In this document: positions 8,501-17,394 of the stretch, in pieces
Position numbering within the stretch: position 1 is the first letter of the stretch
How the letters are laid out: every line of letters begins with the position of its first letter
NCBI GenBank assembly: GCA_002239045.1
Contig: MPNN01000009.1
Coordinates: 1 to 64,000 of the forward strand
Reading direction: 5' to 3'
Length of the DNA: 64,000 nucleotides
Source of the DNA: SAR202 cluster bacterium bin127
GTDB taxonomy: Bacteria > Chloroflexota > Dehalococcoidia > Lucifugimonadales > Lucifugimonadaceae
Translations under genes and position numbers: made by a program
Notes under the pieces: model-generated
Seen by the model: only the letters and a program-made list of their open reading frames with translations
Database searches by the model: none
What the model was told of the DNA's origin: nothing

Positions 8501-9413
8501 TTTCGTTGAACGACTGCGCGATGCTGGTCAACGAGTCGGGGTGTGCGGCACTTCGCACTACCTCCAACTCGATGCTCTTAGACACGAGAGTAACACCGTG
8601 TTCATCCAGCAGGGATACAACAAACGAAACTTCAACCCCCGCAGCGCCAGCCTCCAATACTGCCCGTGGCGCATCATCAATCGCAAATGTCCCAGTCACT
8701 TCGTTAGAGGACTGGTTGAGTACAATGGCTTGGGTTCTCGTCTGTCCTGCGAAAATCATTCGCAGGACCGTTGCAGTTTGGTACAACTCTTGCCTGAAGT
8801 CGGCACGCACAAAGAAACGCCGTGGTATGTTGGACAGGTCCACGAACCCCGGAGACACTTTCGGGAGGAACGTTAAATCTTTCAGCCGTTCCAGATTGAA
8901 CTCCGCAGTACTCAGCACAGCCAGTTTCTGAGCCCACGCTGCTCGTTGCTCGTCATTACCAGCAAGCGCCTTTAGGGCCGACACCGAATCGTTCTGGAGG
9001 CCGAATGTGAAGCGATCCGTTGCGGGGTCATACGTGAATTCAGGAAGCATCGCGATCAACGCACCCATCGCGTCAATGATCGCCTCCCTATCCACTGGGA
9101 CACCTCCTGTGCCCTCCCCTAACGCACGATACGCCACACTCTGTATCGTACCATCAACAGCGAGGGTAATCCCGGCACGGAGGTACAGGGTGGTTGGCAT
9201 CGTACTCGTATCTTCATAGAGGAGAGACACGACAGTCCCATCCTGTGCTGGGGCTCCGTCTCCTGCGGTATGACCAATGAGCGACTCTAGATCTTGCGAA
9301 GCAATTGCTTCAGCCATGACCTGACTGGCAAGGCCCAGAGCCGTACCGTCTTCCGGAGCGACCAGAGTACCGGGTGCGGCTACCGCCGGTCCCGTTCTTC
9401 GCAAAGTTGCCAT
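5571..9413 (-). CDS. Tail fibre protein (1280 aa)
   Basis: 1280 residues. It is low in Cys and rich in Ala, Thr, Asp and Val, with long beta-prone stretches and short helical bundles, as in trimeric phage fibres. A ~28-residue unit, SRDNK[IV]PKFNGD..GWE, occurs twice (near 8030 and 7450). The C-terminal 250 residues include ITWNADSTLRATLALGVNAV and a Gly/Asp-rich tail, a pattern common in receptor-binding fibre tips. It lies downstream of the hub and the giant fibre. Probably part of host recognition; the receptor is unknown. Confidence 0.7.
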   Translation of the reverse strand: MATLRRTGPAVAAPGTLVAPEDGTALGLASQVMAEAIASQDLESLIGHTAGDGAPAQDGTVVSLLYEDTSTMPTTLYLRAGITLAVDGTIQSVAYRALGEGTGGVPVDREAIIDAMGALIAMLPEFTYDPATDRFTFGLQNDSVSALKALAGNDEQRAAWAQKLAVLSTAEFNLERLKDLTFLPKVSPGFVDLSNIPRRFFVRADFRQELYQTATVLRMIFAGQTRTQAIVLNQSSNEVTGTFAIDDAPRAVLEAGAAGVEVSFVVSLLDEHGVTLVSKSIELEVVRSAAHPDSLTSIAQSFNEMIAQPTQEARIYSKPNYTETIVNRDDLDGDYALVLGVLSTLGYGDRGVDVDSLRVYVRAADRSTTEVHREDWTLVQDNRVIDFNISASEESGAGGRIQRDAQGRHSYHFIVVFYDDVTPVYTTVDPAVLWLEDETHVVRELPEYPEEGSRDNKIPKFNGDAIGWEDDAVGLTEADVARIIRDNIDTIRIRPSYWSTENDDARNYFIHLHSGAVPSGTTHLQLNIKGAVVRVEYVLADEDYVFAFNAAAAGNTNRAIARDGEETLQAQLTYQDRSGAQPLDLENHNFLLEVVAETPTDASSVADDLTVEIAARQAGDAALGARVTTLEGLPALPELPAAGSRDNKVPKFNGDVLGWEEDAQGTDAAIPDNSLLPIKAQADTPERQRAWRDRLAAGQISAGNTLPDLAETNTGRDVRVITQNVADGLSFVDLADPTTNLTSAIAGDVMMVLLLGTKRWVRVGNLLRRGGDSTDQTARDGAQEALAAAQSNSERLGVVEQKTADVDLAVDSSVWAAAPAQEVQITVIPESSTLHAQILDRSFDPADLTNAQVWASAVATTAVNDIVLMRLRDGLDNLRYRYTIDGAPEPIYEHNKLPNAAAPWTYFNLAQFAAGLDVVMQKRRDATHGIWKGELGGQALAPITEEATAREQGDETLNALISPFNQIDVTPHSLSGTVLPEQITVSLEDPNTKADSIAKVRVRLQGTILGTTAVASGNFGGISDANNVLSFNVPDLVRRNIANNAAPAVDVDVEFLTAADARVHNHRARIAKRVGSNSYPHALTSAAAITWNADSTLRATLALGVNAVLNITNGQPGDAAILTVTQAAGASRTLTLNAAIARGDLPQPRMPSHATEVRKVHLSFIKDGATWTYLGMLGEPRPGWRALAGASPYTVLPTDDEFRIEVNHTNAHVYSIDIARVQLVPGTAKEFNVEANRADQENISATTVQVTLNEAGTELTTTLMVAGGAAHWSIVAAYAR

Positions 9414-9468
9414 GTCTGAGCAGCCTCCCTGAATTACATAGAAACGTATTGGCGAAAATATAAAGGCG
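9414..9468 (-). promoter_or_regulatory. Possible promoter before the 1280-aa fibre gene
   Basis: This 55-base gap is AT-rich. Just at the upstream stop codon the minus strand reads TTGACG, followed about 18 bases later by TACGTT and later TATGTAAT. The -35 is fair, the -10 weak. A GGGAGG ribosome site precedes the fibre ATG. Suggestive only. Confidence 0.25.
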
Positions 9469-9693
9469 TCAAGTTGTGCGAGAGGCCTTTGCCTTTGCGC
9501 TTCTGAAAACGCCTTGCATCAGTTTGTTCGCCTCTGATACCTCATCTCGCGCCACCTCAACCTGCACCATCGTCGCGCGATCTCCTCTCATGGCGTCTTC
9601 CAATGCCGTGATTCGGGTGAGGGCTTGCTGCAGGTACAACTTGACGCCCTCCACGCGGTCTACATTTGTGATCTTCGGTTGTGTCTTAGCCAT
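9469..9693 (-). CDS. Small coiled-coil protein between fibre genes
   Basis: 74 residues from the ATG at 9693 (the in-frame extension upstream lacks a ribosome site). It is almost entirely helical, with heptad-like spacing (LQQALTRITALEDAMRG). Its place between two fibre genes suggests a fibre chaperone or assembly factor, but this is inference from position. Confidence 0.5.
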   Translation of the reverse strand: MAKTQPKITNVDRVEGVKLYLQQALTRITALEDAMRGDRATMVQVEVARDEVSEANKLMQGVFRSAKAKASRTT

Positions 9694-9706
9694 TAGATAT
9701 CTCCTG

Positions 9707-10219
9707 TTAGTCCTTTGCCCAGTTTGTGTCGTTTGTTGGATCAAACTTTTCCAATTCCTCAATAGTACGAGCAGGATCTGAAAGCCAGGCTCGTATACTT
9801 TTTGCTTTTGCGTGCAGACGATCTCGTTCCTCGTTCTTTTCCGTCAATGTCTCAGCAGAAACTCGTATACGATACAACAATTCCTGTACAGTATTCTGAG
9901 GTACATCTTGGTCCCCTATATATGCGGACGTTATTCGCAACTCTTCTTGGTTAATTAAACCTGTCAATAAATCAGACTTAAGATTACCAACTCTCTCTTG
10001 CATAAGCAAAGAAGGTAATTCAATCCATTTTGGTTTTACCAGAGAAGAGGGCCACACAATGGAATCCCAATCTAGTTCGGTAACCTCTTCCTCAACACCC
10101 TTATCCAAATCTTCGAGGATCTTTATGACCGTTTCAGGAAGAACTACTGGACCAGAACCTCTGTCTGAGTACGAAATAAAAATCTGATTCATCACTTCCA
10201 CAATTTGTGAAAATAACAT
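9707..10219 (-). CDS. Hypothetical protein between fibre genes, AT-rich
   Basis: 170 residues, acidic, mostly helical at the C-terminus (LLYRIRVSAETLTEKNEERD). Base composition is visibly richer in A/T than the neighbours, as is the first 350 bases of the gene before it (3' end of the giant fibre). That may mark a recently exchanged fibre-tip and chaperone segment. Position suggests a tail-fibre assembly protein; no family recognised. Confidence 0.5.
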   Translation of the reverse strand: MLFSQIVEVMNQIFISYSDRGSGPVVLPETVIKILEDLDKGVEEEVTELDWDSIVWPSSLVKPKWIELPSLLMQERVGNLKSDLLTGLINQEELRITSAYIGDQDVPQNTVQELLYRIRVSAETLTEKNEERDRLHAKAKSIRAWLSDPARTIEELEKFDPTNDTNWAKD

Positions 10220-10228
10220 AGTAACCCC

Positions 10229-13200
10229 CTACGAAGTAGTCTGGATGATGGCTGCTCGTTGAAATGTAGCATTACTCAATGTAACACTTCCTGAACGTCC
10301 TATATATAGTACCCTTGCCGACCAATAAGCATAAAGAAAAATAGGATCACTTCTACTGGTTCCTCCCTCCGAGGAAATAGCTACCCTTGCTGTTCGAGAG
10401 CTTGTAGCGTAAGGTATAAGTGCTGAACCTACTCTTATGCTACTAGCACCTGTTTGTGTGTAAGTAAACGCTATTGTAGTGTACGTACCAGAAGATGGAG
10501 TTACTCCGACAGGTGCCGTATATACCGCAACAAAACTACCTTCTGGTATAGTTCTTGTTCCTCCAATAGCACCGGGAATTTCCGCGGGGTCACCTTGCGG
10601 GCCTTGCGGGCCTGTAATGTCTCTGCGGAAGGTCCACACAAAGTTAGAAGTCTTTTGATACACCCAACCATTCGAAGTACGGAAGTACCAATCTCCTACC
10701 CTGCCCAAACTGGCTGATGGGGCACCAGAACCTGAATACCAAGTTGCTCCGTCTGCTCCATCTGCTCCATCAATGTCTACCTGCCGAAACCAAGTACCAC
10801 TCGCTTTTCTCCATATAGTAGCTGTAGAAGTACGGAAGTACCAATCTCCATTGTTACCTAGAGAGTTACTTGGAATACCGGAACCCGAATACCAAGTTGC
10901 TCCGTCGGCTCCTGCCAAATCCGCTATTTGAGACCAAACACCTCCAGCCTTAGACCACACTGTGCTATTCGAATGATTGAACCACAAATCTCCATCTACA
11001 CCGTGGCGAGGCAAGGGATTACCTGCACCTGTGTGCCAGGTTGCCCCTCTTATTCCTTGTGGACCTGTCAGGTCGTACAAGAACATCCAAGTCATGGTAC
11101 CTATCTTTTCGTACACATAACCTTGGTCAGTTCGGAAGTAGAAGTCTCCAAGCTTGCCCAATGTGGATGCCGGTACACCGGATGCCGAGTGCCACGTGGC
11201 TCCGTCGGCTCCGTCAATGTCTACCAAGTACGTCCAAACACCAGCATCCTTTCTCCATATAGATGCGTCCGAAGTCTGGAAGTAGTAGTCCCCGTCACCC
11301 CCGAGGCTGGCTGCGGGTTGTCCCGGTCCTGTAAACCATGTAGCACCTTGCGCCCCCTTAAAGCTGGCTACCACTACCCACGAACCATTCCTCTTTTCCC
11401 ACACGTCCGAATTGGACGTCTGTAAATAAAAGTCTCCGTCATCCCCTATATCATCCGTGGGGGCGTCGTTACCATTGAACCACTCTACAGCATCCGCCCC
11501 AGGCAATCCATCCCTAGGAATCTCCAAGAGCTGAGGCAACAACCCATAAGGAACTGTAAGCTTCGGGTCGTATGGAGGTATGGGACCTGTCTCAGCATCA
11601 TGAATCGCATTGGACAAGGGCACCAGGAATACTTCTGCGGACAGGTCGTTTATGGACCGAATCCCCTCCACCAAGCATTCCAGAGTGACTCGATTGGTAA
11701 CTCCAATCGCACCCATTGAATCTATGGGAGGCGAGGATCCAAGCGGCTGCGGGGAAACCAACTGGTAATCAAAATCAGGCTCTGCGCTTCTTTGTGGGAA
11801 GGTAAGAGAAATGTCTGCCGACGCAGATCCGTCATACGAGTTATAGAATGCGAGCACCGCATCCGTATTGGACGGAGTCCACCTACCTACTTGTAGCCCT
11901 CTTACGGTTACACCACCAAAAGATAGCTGCAGGTTATTGAGAGCCTCTGTGGTGAACTGTATGCCGGACCTGAGTCGAAGCTCCACGTCCCCGTCGTCAT
12001 AAATAAGCAACTGGTTAACAAACCCGTCAACCCCACCCAACAACCAGTCTCCGGGAACTCCCAAATTCAAATTGAAACGAAGTCTGTGGACACCTACCTC
12101 AATGACTAAGTTCGACGAACCCTCTACGTATGCTTCGAAGTCAGCTGCGATTCGGACGGGACCTGCAATCGACAAGTCGGATGAACCTGCTACCACGGCC
12201 TCAAAATCGGCTGCAATCCTTACTGCATCAGGTTCTGTTATGGATAGGGCCGATGTACCTGCTACGGTAGCTTCAAAATCGGCTGCGATACGGACACCTT
12301 GCGTGATTCCTAACTGGGACGAACCTGCTACCACGGCCTCAAAATCGGCTGCAATCCTTACTGCATCAGGTTCTGTTATGGATAGGGCCGATGTACCTGC
12401 TACGGTAGCTTCAAAATCGGCTGCGATTCTAACTGCATCCGGCCCTACTACATCTAATCTCGAATCACCTATCACCGCAGCTTCGAAGTCGGCTGCGATT
12501 CGAACTGGGTCAGACTGTGCAAGGGCAATAATGAAACTGTCACCTACTCCTATAGAATTGAACAACATCAGCATGTCGTTTGGAATCGGGTTACTAGAAT
12601 CCCTACCAAACTGAATGCTGTTGCCTCCTCCAGGATACGTGGAGGAATAGATGTCTGCTACCCTGACACCGGCTCTACCGTCCTTGGTAATCAAGTACAG
12701 AGCTTGACTATGACCAGCACCAGAAGGACCGAAATAGTCCCCTATGTTCGCAGCGCTTGGTGAGTCATCGTCGTTGAACTCCAACCAACTGTTTTCACGC
12801 CACCAAATGCGAGAAATCAATGTCTCACTGCTACCAAATCCAACCTCTCCCTCTACAGGTGAATCAGTTCCTAATCGGCTACTGTCAGCATATAGATAGG
12901 TGTCACTAGAACGTCGGATAAGAGCTGCAAAGTCTACTGTTTTTCTAGTTCGATCAAATAAGGACAAGTCTAATGAAGACAGAACTAGATGCAGTTCACT
13001 TCTACCTGCTACAGTAGCCTCGAAGTCGGCTGCGATTCGAACTGCATCCGGCCCTACTACTGAGAGAGCCGATGTACCTGCTACAGTAACCTCGAAGTCG
13101 GCCGAGATACGAACTGGGTTCGTAACAACTAACTGAGACGAACCTTCTACCACAGCCTCAAAGTCGGCTGCAATCCTTACTGCATCAGGTTCTACTACAT

Positions 13201-16200
13201 CTAACCTTGAATCACCGATTACCGAGGCTTCAAAGTCGGCTGCAATACGGACAGAATTTGGTTCTGTTATCGAAAGACTCGACGAACCTTCTATCTTGGC
13301 CTCGAAGTCGGCTGCTATACGTACAACGAGAGGAATGGTAAACGCTACTATTACATTGTCGCCTGTCTGCCATCCGTTAACCTTGTTGAACAGCTCAGCG
13401 TTTTCGGATTGCAGGACGTTGATTCCTGCCCCTCCACGCTGTGCGTCGGGGATGTCTGCAACGTCTTCACCTACTACACCAGCCGTATCTTGTACATAAA
13501 TCGTTCCTTCTGAGAAGTCTCCGCTTCCTGCGAACAAAGTGCGGGCGTTGATCGCCGTGCCTACAGCATCCGCAAAGTTAGCTCGGTTCGGATTTGGATA
13601 GGCTCCTACACGATCAAATGCGAAGTTGTCCGTGAGCTCCAAGTCACCATCTAGTATCACACCATTCAGGAATCTCAGGTCACCGTTGCGAGCGACCTGT
13701 ATCACCGCAGCACACGCCTGTTCTTCACCTTGAGGCACTACCCAATCAGACAGGACGTTTGTGCGAACAGTAATTACTACTTCAGCAAATGCGGTCGCTC
13801 CGTCGTCGTCCGTTACGGTGAGCCTAAGGGTGATTGGCTGCCGTTGATTAGTACGTGCTGGAGCCGTCCAAGTAGGTCCTAAAATAGCTGCGTTTGAAAA
13901 CGCCCCTCTAGCTGCCGTCCACTGCTGTCTAACAATCGTTCCATCGGCGTCGCTAGCCATCGCCGCTAGCTGCACTACAGCACCACCGTCTACCGTTTGC
14001 GCCTGCGTTGCGATGGCTACCGCAGGCGCTTGATTCGGGTCCGTGAACGCATAGTTCCGAGTGTACGTATCCGACCCTGCGCTGTTCGTCGCGGTGATCG
14101 TGATCGTACCTGTGCCAGCGGCAGCCGGTGTACCACTAAGCTCCCTAGTGACGGGGTTGAATGCTAGCCCAGCAGGAACCCCGGAGGCTTCGTAAGTTGG
14201 ATCAGGAATGCCAACGTCAACTGCTGGAATTATGATCGGGGCGATGGCGTTTGTTGCTACACCGGTAATAGCGGGACCGGTGTCGGTATTCCATGACGGT
14301 GCTACAGGTAGTGGTCCATCTCGAAGAGTGACCGTTGTAGCGTTCCGGGCAGCCAGCGATAACGCCCGGTACGCCGTATGAAACGCGCGGAACTCATCTC
14401 GTGCGGCACCTTCCGCGACCGCCCAGGAATAGGGTTCGGTAGAATCTCGTGTGCTTAATCCCGCAGCATTAGGACCAGGTATTACAAGGTTTCTACCACC
14501 TGCGCTTATTGTCAGCGCTTCAGCATACTGCTCCCATAATTCCGTAAGCTCGGGTCCGGAAGTCAATCCACTAAATACGGACGATACCGTAGAGGCATTA
14601 GTGTACAACGAAACATTGCCAAGGTCCGGAATGAGCTCTACCCTGACGAGGTAGGCTGTGGCTCCTCCTGCAACTAGGGAAGCTGGAATTAGAAAACCAG
14701 GAACCATATTAAAAGTTATGAAAGTACTACCGGTGCCTCCATCTCCTGCAGTTTCCGTCAGTACTCCAGCAGGTGGCGCCGGGTCCGTCGAGTAATCAAT
14801 AGTCCAATCGGCTGTGCCTTCGGAATTTGTGGCACGTATTGTGATGGTACCTGATGGACGCCCTACCGGGGCACCTGTAATTCGTAGTGCTTCTACATTA
14901 GTTGCATCAAACGCTATTCCAGTTGGAAGATTGCCTACAACAGCATACGTTGGTGCAGGATTACCATTCGCTTGCGGGACGCTAATGGGCGGGATGGTCC
15001 TACCCGACACCCAAGTTACTGCGTCTCCGGTAGCGTCGTCGAAAGAAGGTGCTGCTGGGGTGCTAGTATCAATCGTGTACCTTATACGAATAGCACCACC
15101 TTGAGCACCGGAGCCGCCTGCGGCTCCGACGGTGTAAGCTATAGATTGCCCTGGTGTGACGGAAACAGAATTTTTACGTACATAAGCACCACCGCCACCG
15201 CCACCCGCTCCACCATCTTGAGCTTGTACAGTGGAACCGGTACCACCTCTGCCTGCTCCATAATTGGACAGTCCTGAAATAGCAGCTGCCCCGGACCTAC
15301 CACTGCCACCGCTTGTACCGGGATTGTCGGAGGCTTCGCCCGGAACTCCATCACCATCACCACCATCTATATTGGTGTCACCACCTGATGCTCTACCACC
15401 ACTAGCTCCGCCTCCTCCACCACCTGCTCCAATACCGCGTCCAGTTCCTATTGCGCGCCCTACACCTCCTGTACCTCCCGACGGACCATTCCCTCCGCCA
15501 CCTGAACGGGTACCGATGTCCCCTGAAGTTCCGGCCGACCCTCCGTCTGAACCGGCTCCACCTCCACCAGCTTGAGATTGTGCAGCTCCACCTCCACCTC
15601 CACCTGCTGGTCCTCCTCCTGCACCTCCTGAAAAACCATTAAATGAGCTTCCACCAGCACCCCCACCACCACCACCTTCTGCTGACAACGTACCGAAAGT
15701 GCTATCACCTCCTCCGCGTCCCGCGCCGCCTCTGCCTCCTACAGCGGCGTCCGCTCCTCTACCACCACCACCAACAAGCTCTACATCTAAAGAACGAACA
15801 TTTTGAGGAACAACCCAATTTCCGGCACCTGGTGTGTTTAGAAGTACAGTAGTAGCAGAGGGTGTTGAGGCTGCAGGTTCTATCGCTATGGCACGAGCGC
15901 GTGGGACACCCGATCCCGTAGTGCCGTCTGTAATGCTATCGTTATTCCAAACCCCGGTCGTGTAATTAGTGCGACGAAATATTCTTCCGGAACCGAAATT
16001 GTTAGCGTATATGCGGTCGTCTGCATCGAAAGCTATACCGTATGAACTATTACTCGGTGGAGTAACGCCCGCATCCCAGGAACTTCCCGAGTAACCTCCT
16101 GTACGGCGATAAATTCTGTCTGGATTTGTACCTCCTACACAATAAAGGTTTCCTGCCGAATCGAACGCAATGCCGAAAATACTAGTACCACCTGGGGTAG

Positions 16201-16582
16201 ATATGCCTGCATCCCAAGATGGCCCCGAATAACCTCCTGCTCGGCGATAGATTCTTTGATTTGGGAAATTCCCAAATACACAATAGAGGTTTCCTGCCGA
16301 ATCGAACGCAATGCCGAAAATACTCCCTCCTACACCCGATGGAGGAGTTATCCCCGCGTCCCAAGAAGATCCCGAATAACCTCCTGCGCGACGGTAAATA
16401 CGATTCCTACTGGCATCCGATACATATAGATTACCTGCCGGATCGAAAGCCATTCCACTGCTGTTTGTAGACGGAGGAGTGATGCCTCTGTCCCACACGC
16501 CGGCCCACCCGCTGCGGCGACGCAATCTGTTCGCGCCAGAAGACGTGCTAGGAACTACCGCGTAGACGTCACCGGCGGCCAT
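10229..16582 (-). CDS. Giant mosaic tail fibre / adhesin (2117 aa)
   Basis: Modules in order: four or five beta-propeller-like units (GIAFDSAGNLYCV...RIYRRAGGYSG, residues 20-210); a Gly-rich domain (about 255-505) opening with WVVPQNVRSLDVELVGGGG and closing with PGQSIAYTVGAAGGSG; two putative-Ig (He_PIG-like) domains with P.P.Y...GLPTGIAF-type motifs; a PKD-like domain (about 860-950); eleven copies of RIAADFEAxVxGxSxL in two blocks split by a globular insert; a beta-rich section; seven ~45-residue GATWYSGSG/GDWYFRTS repeats with GPQGPQG collagen-like links; and a C-terminal tip. Poly-glycine-II packing of the Gly-rich part is an inference from known adhesins. Likely the main receptor-binding or surface-binding fibre. 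Confidence 0.8.
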   Translation of the reverse strand: MAAGDVYAVVPSTSSGANRLRRRSGWAGVWDRGITPPSTNSSGMAFDPAGNLYVSDASRNRIYRRAGGYSGSSWDAGITPPSGVGGSIFGIAFDSAGNLYCVFGNFPNQRIYRRAGGYSGPSWDAGISTPGGTSIFGIAFDSAGNLYCVGGTNPDRIYRRTGGYSGSSWDAGVTPPSNSSYGIAFDADDRIYANNFGSGRIFRRTNYTTGVWNNDSITDGTTGSGVPRARAIAIEPAASTPSATTVLLNTPGAGNWVVPQNVRSLDVELVGGGGRGADAAVGGRGGAGRGGGDSTFGTLSAEGGGGGGAGGSSFNGFSGGAGGGPAGGGGGGAAQSQAGGGGAGSDGGSAGTSGDIGTRSGGGGNGPSGGTGGVGRAIGTGRGIGAGGGGGGASGGRASGGDTNIDGGDGDGVPGEASDNPGTSGGSGRSGAAAISGLSNYGAGRGGTGSTVQAQDGGAGGGGGGAYVRKNSVSVTPGQSIAYTVGAAGGSGAQGGAIRIRYTIDTSTPAAPSFDDATGDAVTWVSGRTIPPISVPQANGNPAPTYAVVGNLPTGIAFDATNVEALRITGAPVGRPSGTITIRATNSEGTADWTIDYSTDPAPPAGVLTETAGDGGTGSTFITFNMVPGFLIPASLVAGGATAYLVRVELIPDLGNVSLYTNASTVSSVFSGLTSGPELTELWEQYAEALTISAGGRNLVIPGPNAAGLSTRDSTEPYSWAVAEGAARDEFRAFHTAYRALSLAARNATTVTLRDGPLPVAPSWNTDTGPAITGVATNAIAPIIIPAVDVGIPDPTYEASGVPAGLAFNPVTRELSGTPAAAGTGTITITATNSAGSDTYTRNYAFTDPNQAPAVAIATQAQTVDGGAVVQLAAMASDADGTIVRQQWTAARGAFSNAAILGPTWTAPARTNQRQPITLRLTVTDDDGATAFAEVVITVRTNVLSDWVVPQGEEQACAAVIQVARNGDLRFLNGVILDGDLELTDNFAFDRVGAYPNPNRANFADAVGTAINARTLFAGSGDFSEGTIYVQDTAGVVGEDVADIPDAQRGGAGINVLQSENAELFNKVNGWQTGDNVIVAFTIPLVVRIAADFEAKIEGSSSLSITEPNSVRIAADFEASVIGDSRLDVVEPDAVRIAADFEAVVEGSSQLVVTNPVRISADFEVTVAGTSALSVVGPDAVRIAADFEATVAGRSELHLVLSSLDLSLFDRTRKTVDFAALIRRSSDTYLYADSSRLGTDSPVEGEVGFGSSETLISRIWWRENSWLEFNDDDSPSAANIGDYFGPSGAGHSQALYLITKDGRAGVRVADIYSSTYPGGGNSIQFGRDSSNPIPNDMLMLFNSIGVGDSFIIALAQSDPVRIAADFEAAVIGDSRLDVVGPDAVRIAADFEATVAGTSALSITEPDAVRIAADFEAVVAGSSQLGITQGVRIAADFEATVAGTSALSITEPDAVRIAADFEAVVAGSSDLSIAGPVRIAADFEAYVEGSSNLVIEVGVHRLRFNLNLGVPGDWLLGGVDGFVNQLLIYDDGDVELRLRSGIQFTTEALNNLQLSFGGVTVRGLQVGRWTPSNTDAVLAFYNSYDGSASADISLTFPQRSAEPDFDYQLVSPQPLGSSPPIDSMGAIGVTNRVTLECLVEGIRSINDLSAEVFLVPLSNAIHDAETGPIPPYDPKLTVPYGLLPQLLEIPRDGLPGADAVEWFNGNDAPTDDIGDDGDFYLQTSNSDVWEKRNGSWVVVASFKGAQGATWFTGPGQPAASLGGDGDYYFQTSDASIWRKDAGVWTYLVDIDGADGATWHSASGVPASTLGKLGDFYFRTDQGYVYEKIGTMTWMFLYDLTGPQGIRGATWHTGAGNPLPRHGVDGDLWFNHSNSTVWSKAGGVWSQIADLAGADGATWYSGSGIPSNSLGNNGDWYFRTSTATIWRKASGTWFRQVDIDGADGADGATWYSGSGAPSASLGRVGDWYFRTSNGWVYQKTSNFVWTFRRDITGPQGPQGDPAEIPGAIGGTRTIPEGSFVAVYTAPVGVTPSSGTYTTIAFTYTQTGASSIRVGSALIPYATSSRTARVAISSEGGTSRSDPIFLYAYWSARVLYIGRSGSVTLSNATFQRAAIIQTTS
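10600..11515 (-). repeat. Seven ~45-residue GATW repeats inside giant fibre
   Basis: Seven tandem coding repeats of about 135 bases. Each unit reads G.TW.(S/T)G.G.P...LG..GD(W/Y)(Y/F)(F)...W.K..G.W..., joined by GADGADG or GPQG linkers. Similar modules occur in fibres of many phages. Copies differ at the DNA level, so this is an old repeat. Confidence 0.8.
12108..13330 (-). repeat. Eleven AADFEA repeats in two blocks
   Basis: Coding repeats of about 19-24 residues with core RIAADFEA.V.G.S.L.[IV], often linked by TEPDAV. Six lie at about 12108-12515 and five at about 12985-13330, with an unrelated ~155-residue insert between. Two copies (ATVAGTSALSI, AVVAGSS.L) are near-identical at DNA level, indicating recent internal duplication. 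Confidence 0.85.
15060..15835 (-). repeat. Low-complexity Gly-rich coding region
   Basis: The plus strand is a CCACC/ACCTCC-rich low-complexity stretch because the minus strand encodes runs of GG[AGS]. It corresponds to the Gly-rich domain of the giant fibre. Such regions are prone to slippage and length variation. Confidence 0.75.
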
Positions 16583-16620
16583 GGCGGTTCTCCGTCCTAC
16601 CAGTCCAGTTCAGAACTTGG

Positions 16621-17382
16621 TTAGTCTATGGTCGCCGTGATCGTGATCATGTTTTCGGGGAATGTGAGACGGTCCCCAACAGCCGGGTCGTCCGGGTTGT
16701 TGTCGAAAGCGTCCTTCCACAGCACTGCTGAGTTCGCCGCCGCACCTTCTCGCAAGGCCACCCACATGAGGTCGGGGAGGTCCGTCGCCTGAATACCAAA
16801 ATCAACCGCCGCATTGTTGCGAATCGAATTCTGCTGAGTTCCTACCTCGGACCAAGCCGTCTGCGCGATTGGAACGCTATCGTCCTCCTGGTTTGAGCCT
16901 GTAGCGTCCGGTTCCGCAGAATGAACGCTCACGTACCGCGTGGTTGACGTCCCACCGACTATGCCTTCTGTGAATGCCAGGATGGAACCTCTGGGCGTAA
17001 GCTTCGAACCGACTCCGTTGAAACGGAGTCTCATGCTTCGGGCGTCGGCTCCGAAAGATGCGCCCAGTCCCGGAGCTGCTGGATCACCCGTCAAGTCCGC
17101 AGTGAACAGCAAGTTGCCAGACGCTTGGGCGTCATAAAAACCGCCGAATGCGGGGGCACCCAGAACCGCCGAAGGCTCGGGGAAATCCAGAGCGTCCAAA
17201 TTCACGTGCCACCCGTTCACGGCATCCGCTTCCCACCGCGCTATATTCGTTGAGCCTACGCGAGCATAAGCTCCCGCTGCCGGGAACTCCGTGCTGCCAT
17301 CTGACATTGCAGCCAGGTAGATTCCCGTACCGAAGAACCCGCCGCGGTTGACTCTCCGTGCGCCTGCCAATTTCAGTCCCAT
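16621..17382 (-). CDS. Virion protein, probable tail tip component
   Basis: 253 residues, beta-rich, low in Cys and Lys, rich in Gly/Ala/Asp. It lies between the J-like hub and the giant fibre and starts 12 bases after the hub stop, with a GGAGG ribosome site. Segments such as AYARVGSTNIARWEADAVNG and RFNGVGSKLTPRGSIL look like structural beta repeats. Position suggests a fibre adaptor or base component; no family recognised. Confidence 0.55.
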   Translation of the reverse strand: MGLKLAGARRVNRGGFFGTGIYLAAMSDGSTEFPAAGAYARVGSTNIARWEADAVNGWHVNLDALDFPEPSAVLGAPAFGGFYDAQASGNLLFTADLTGDPAAPGLGASFGADARSMRLRFNGVGSKLTPRGSILAFTEGIVGGTSTTRYVSVHSAEPDATGSNQEDDSVPIAQTAWSEVGTQQNSIRNNAAVDFGIQATDLPDLMWVALREGAAANSAVLWKDAFDNNPDDPAVGDRLTFPENMITITATID

Positions 17383-17394
17383 TTCACTTCCTCC

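Noticed and set aside
12108-13330. CRISPR-like repeat array
   Set aside because: Units are coding, in frame and vary at third positions; spacers are also repeated protein.
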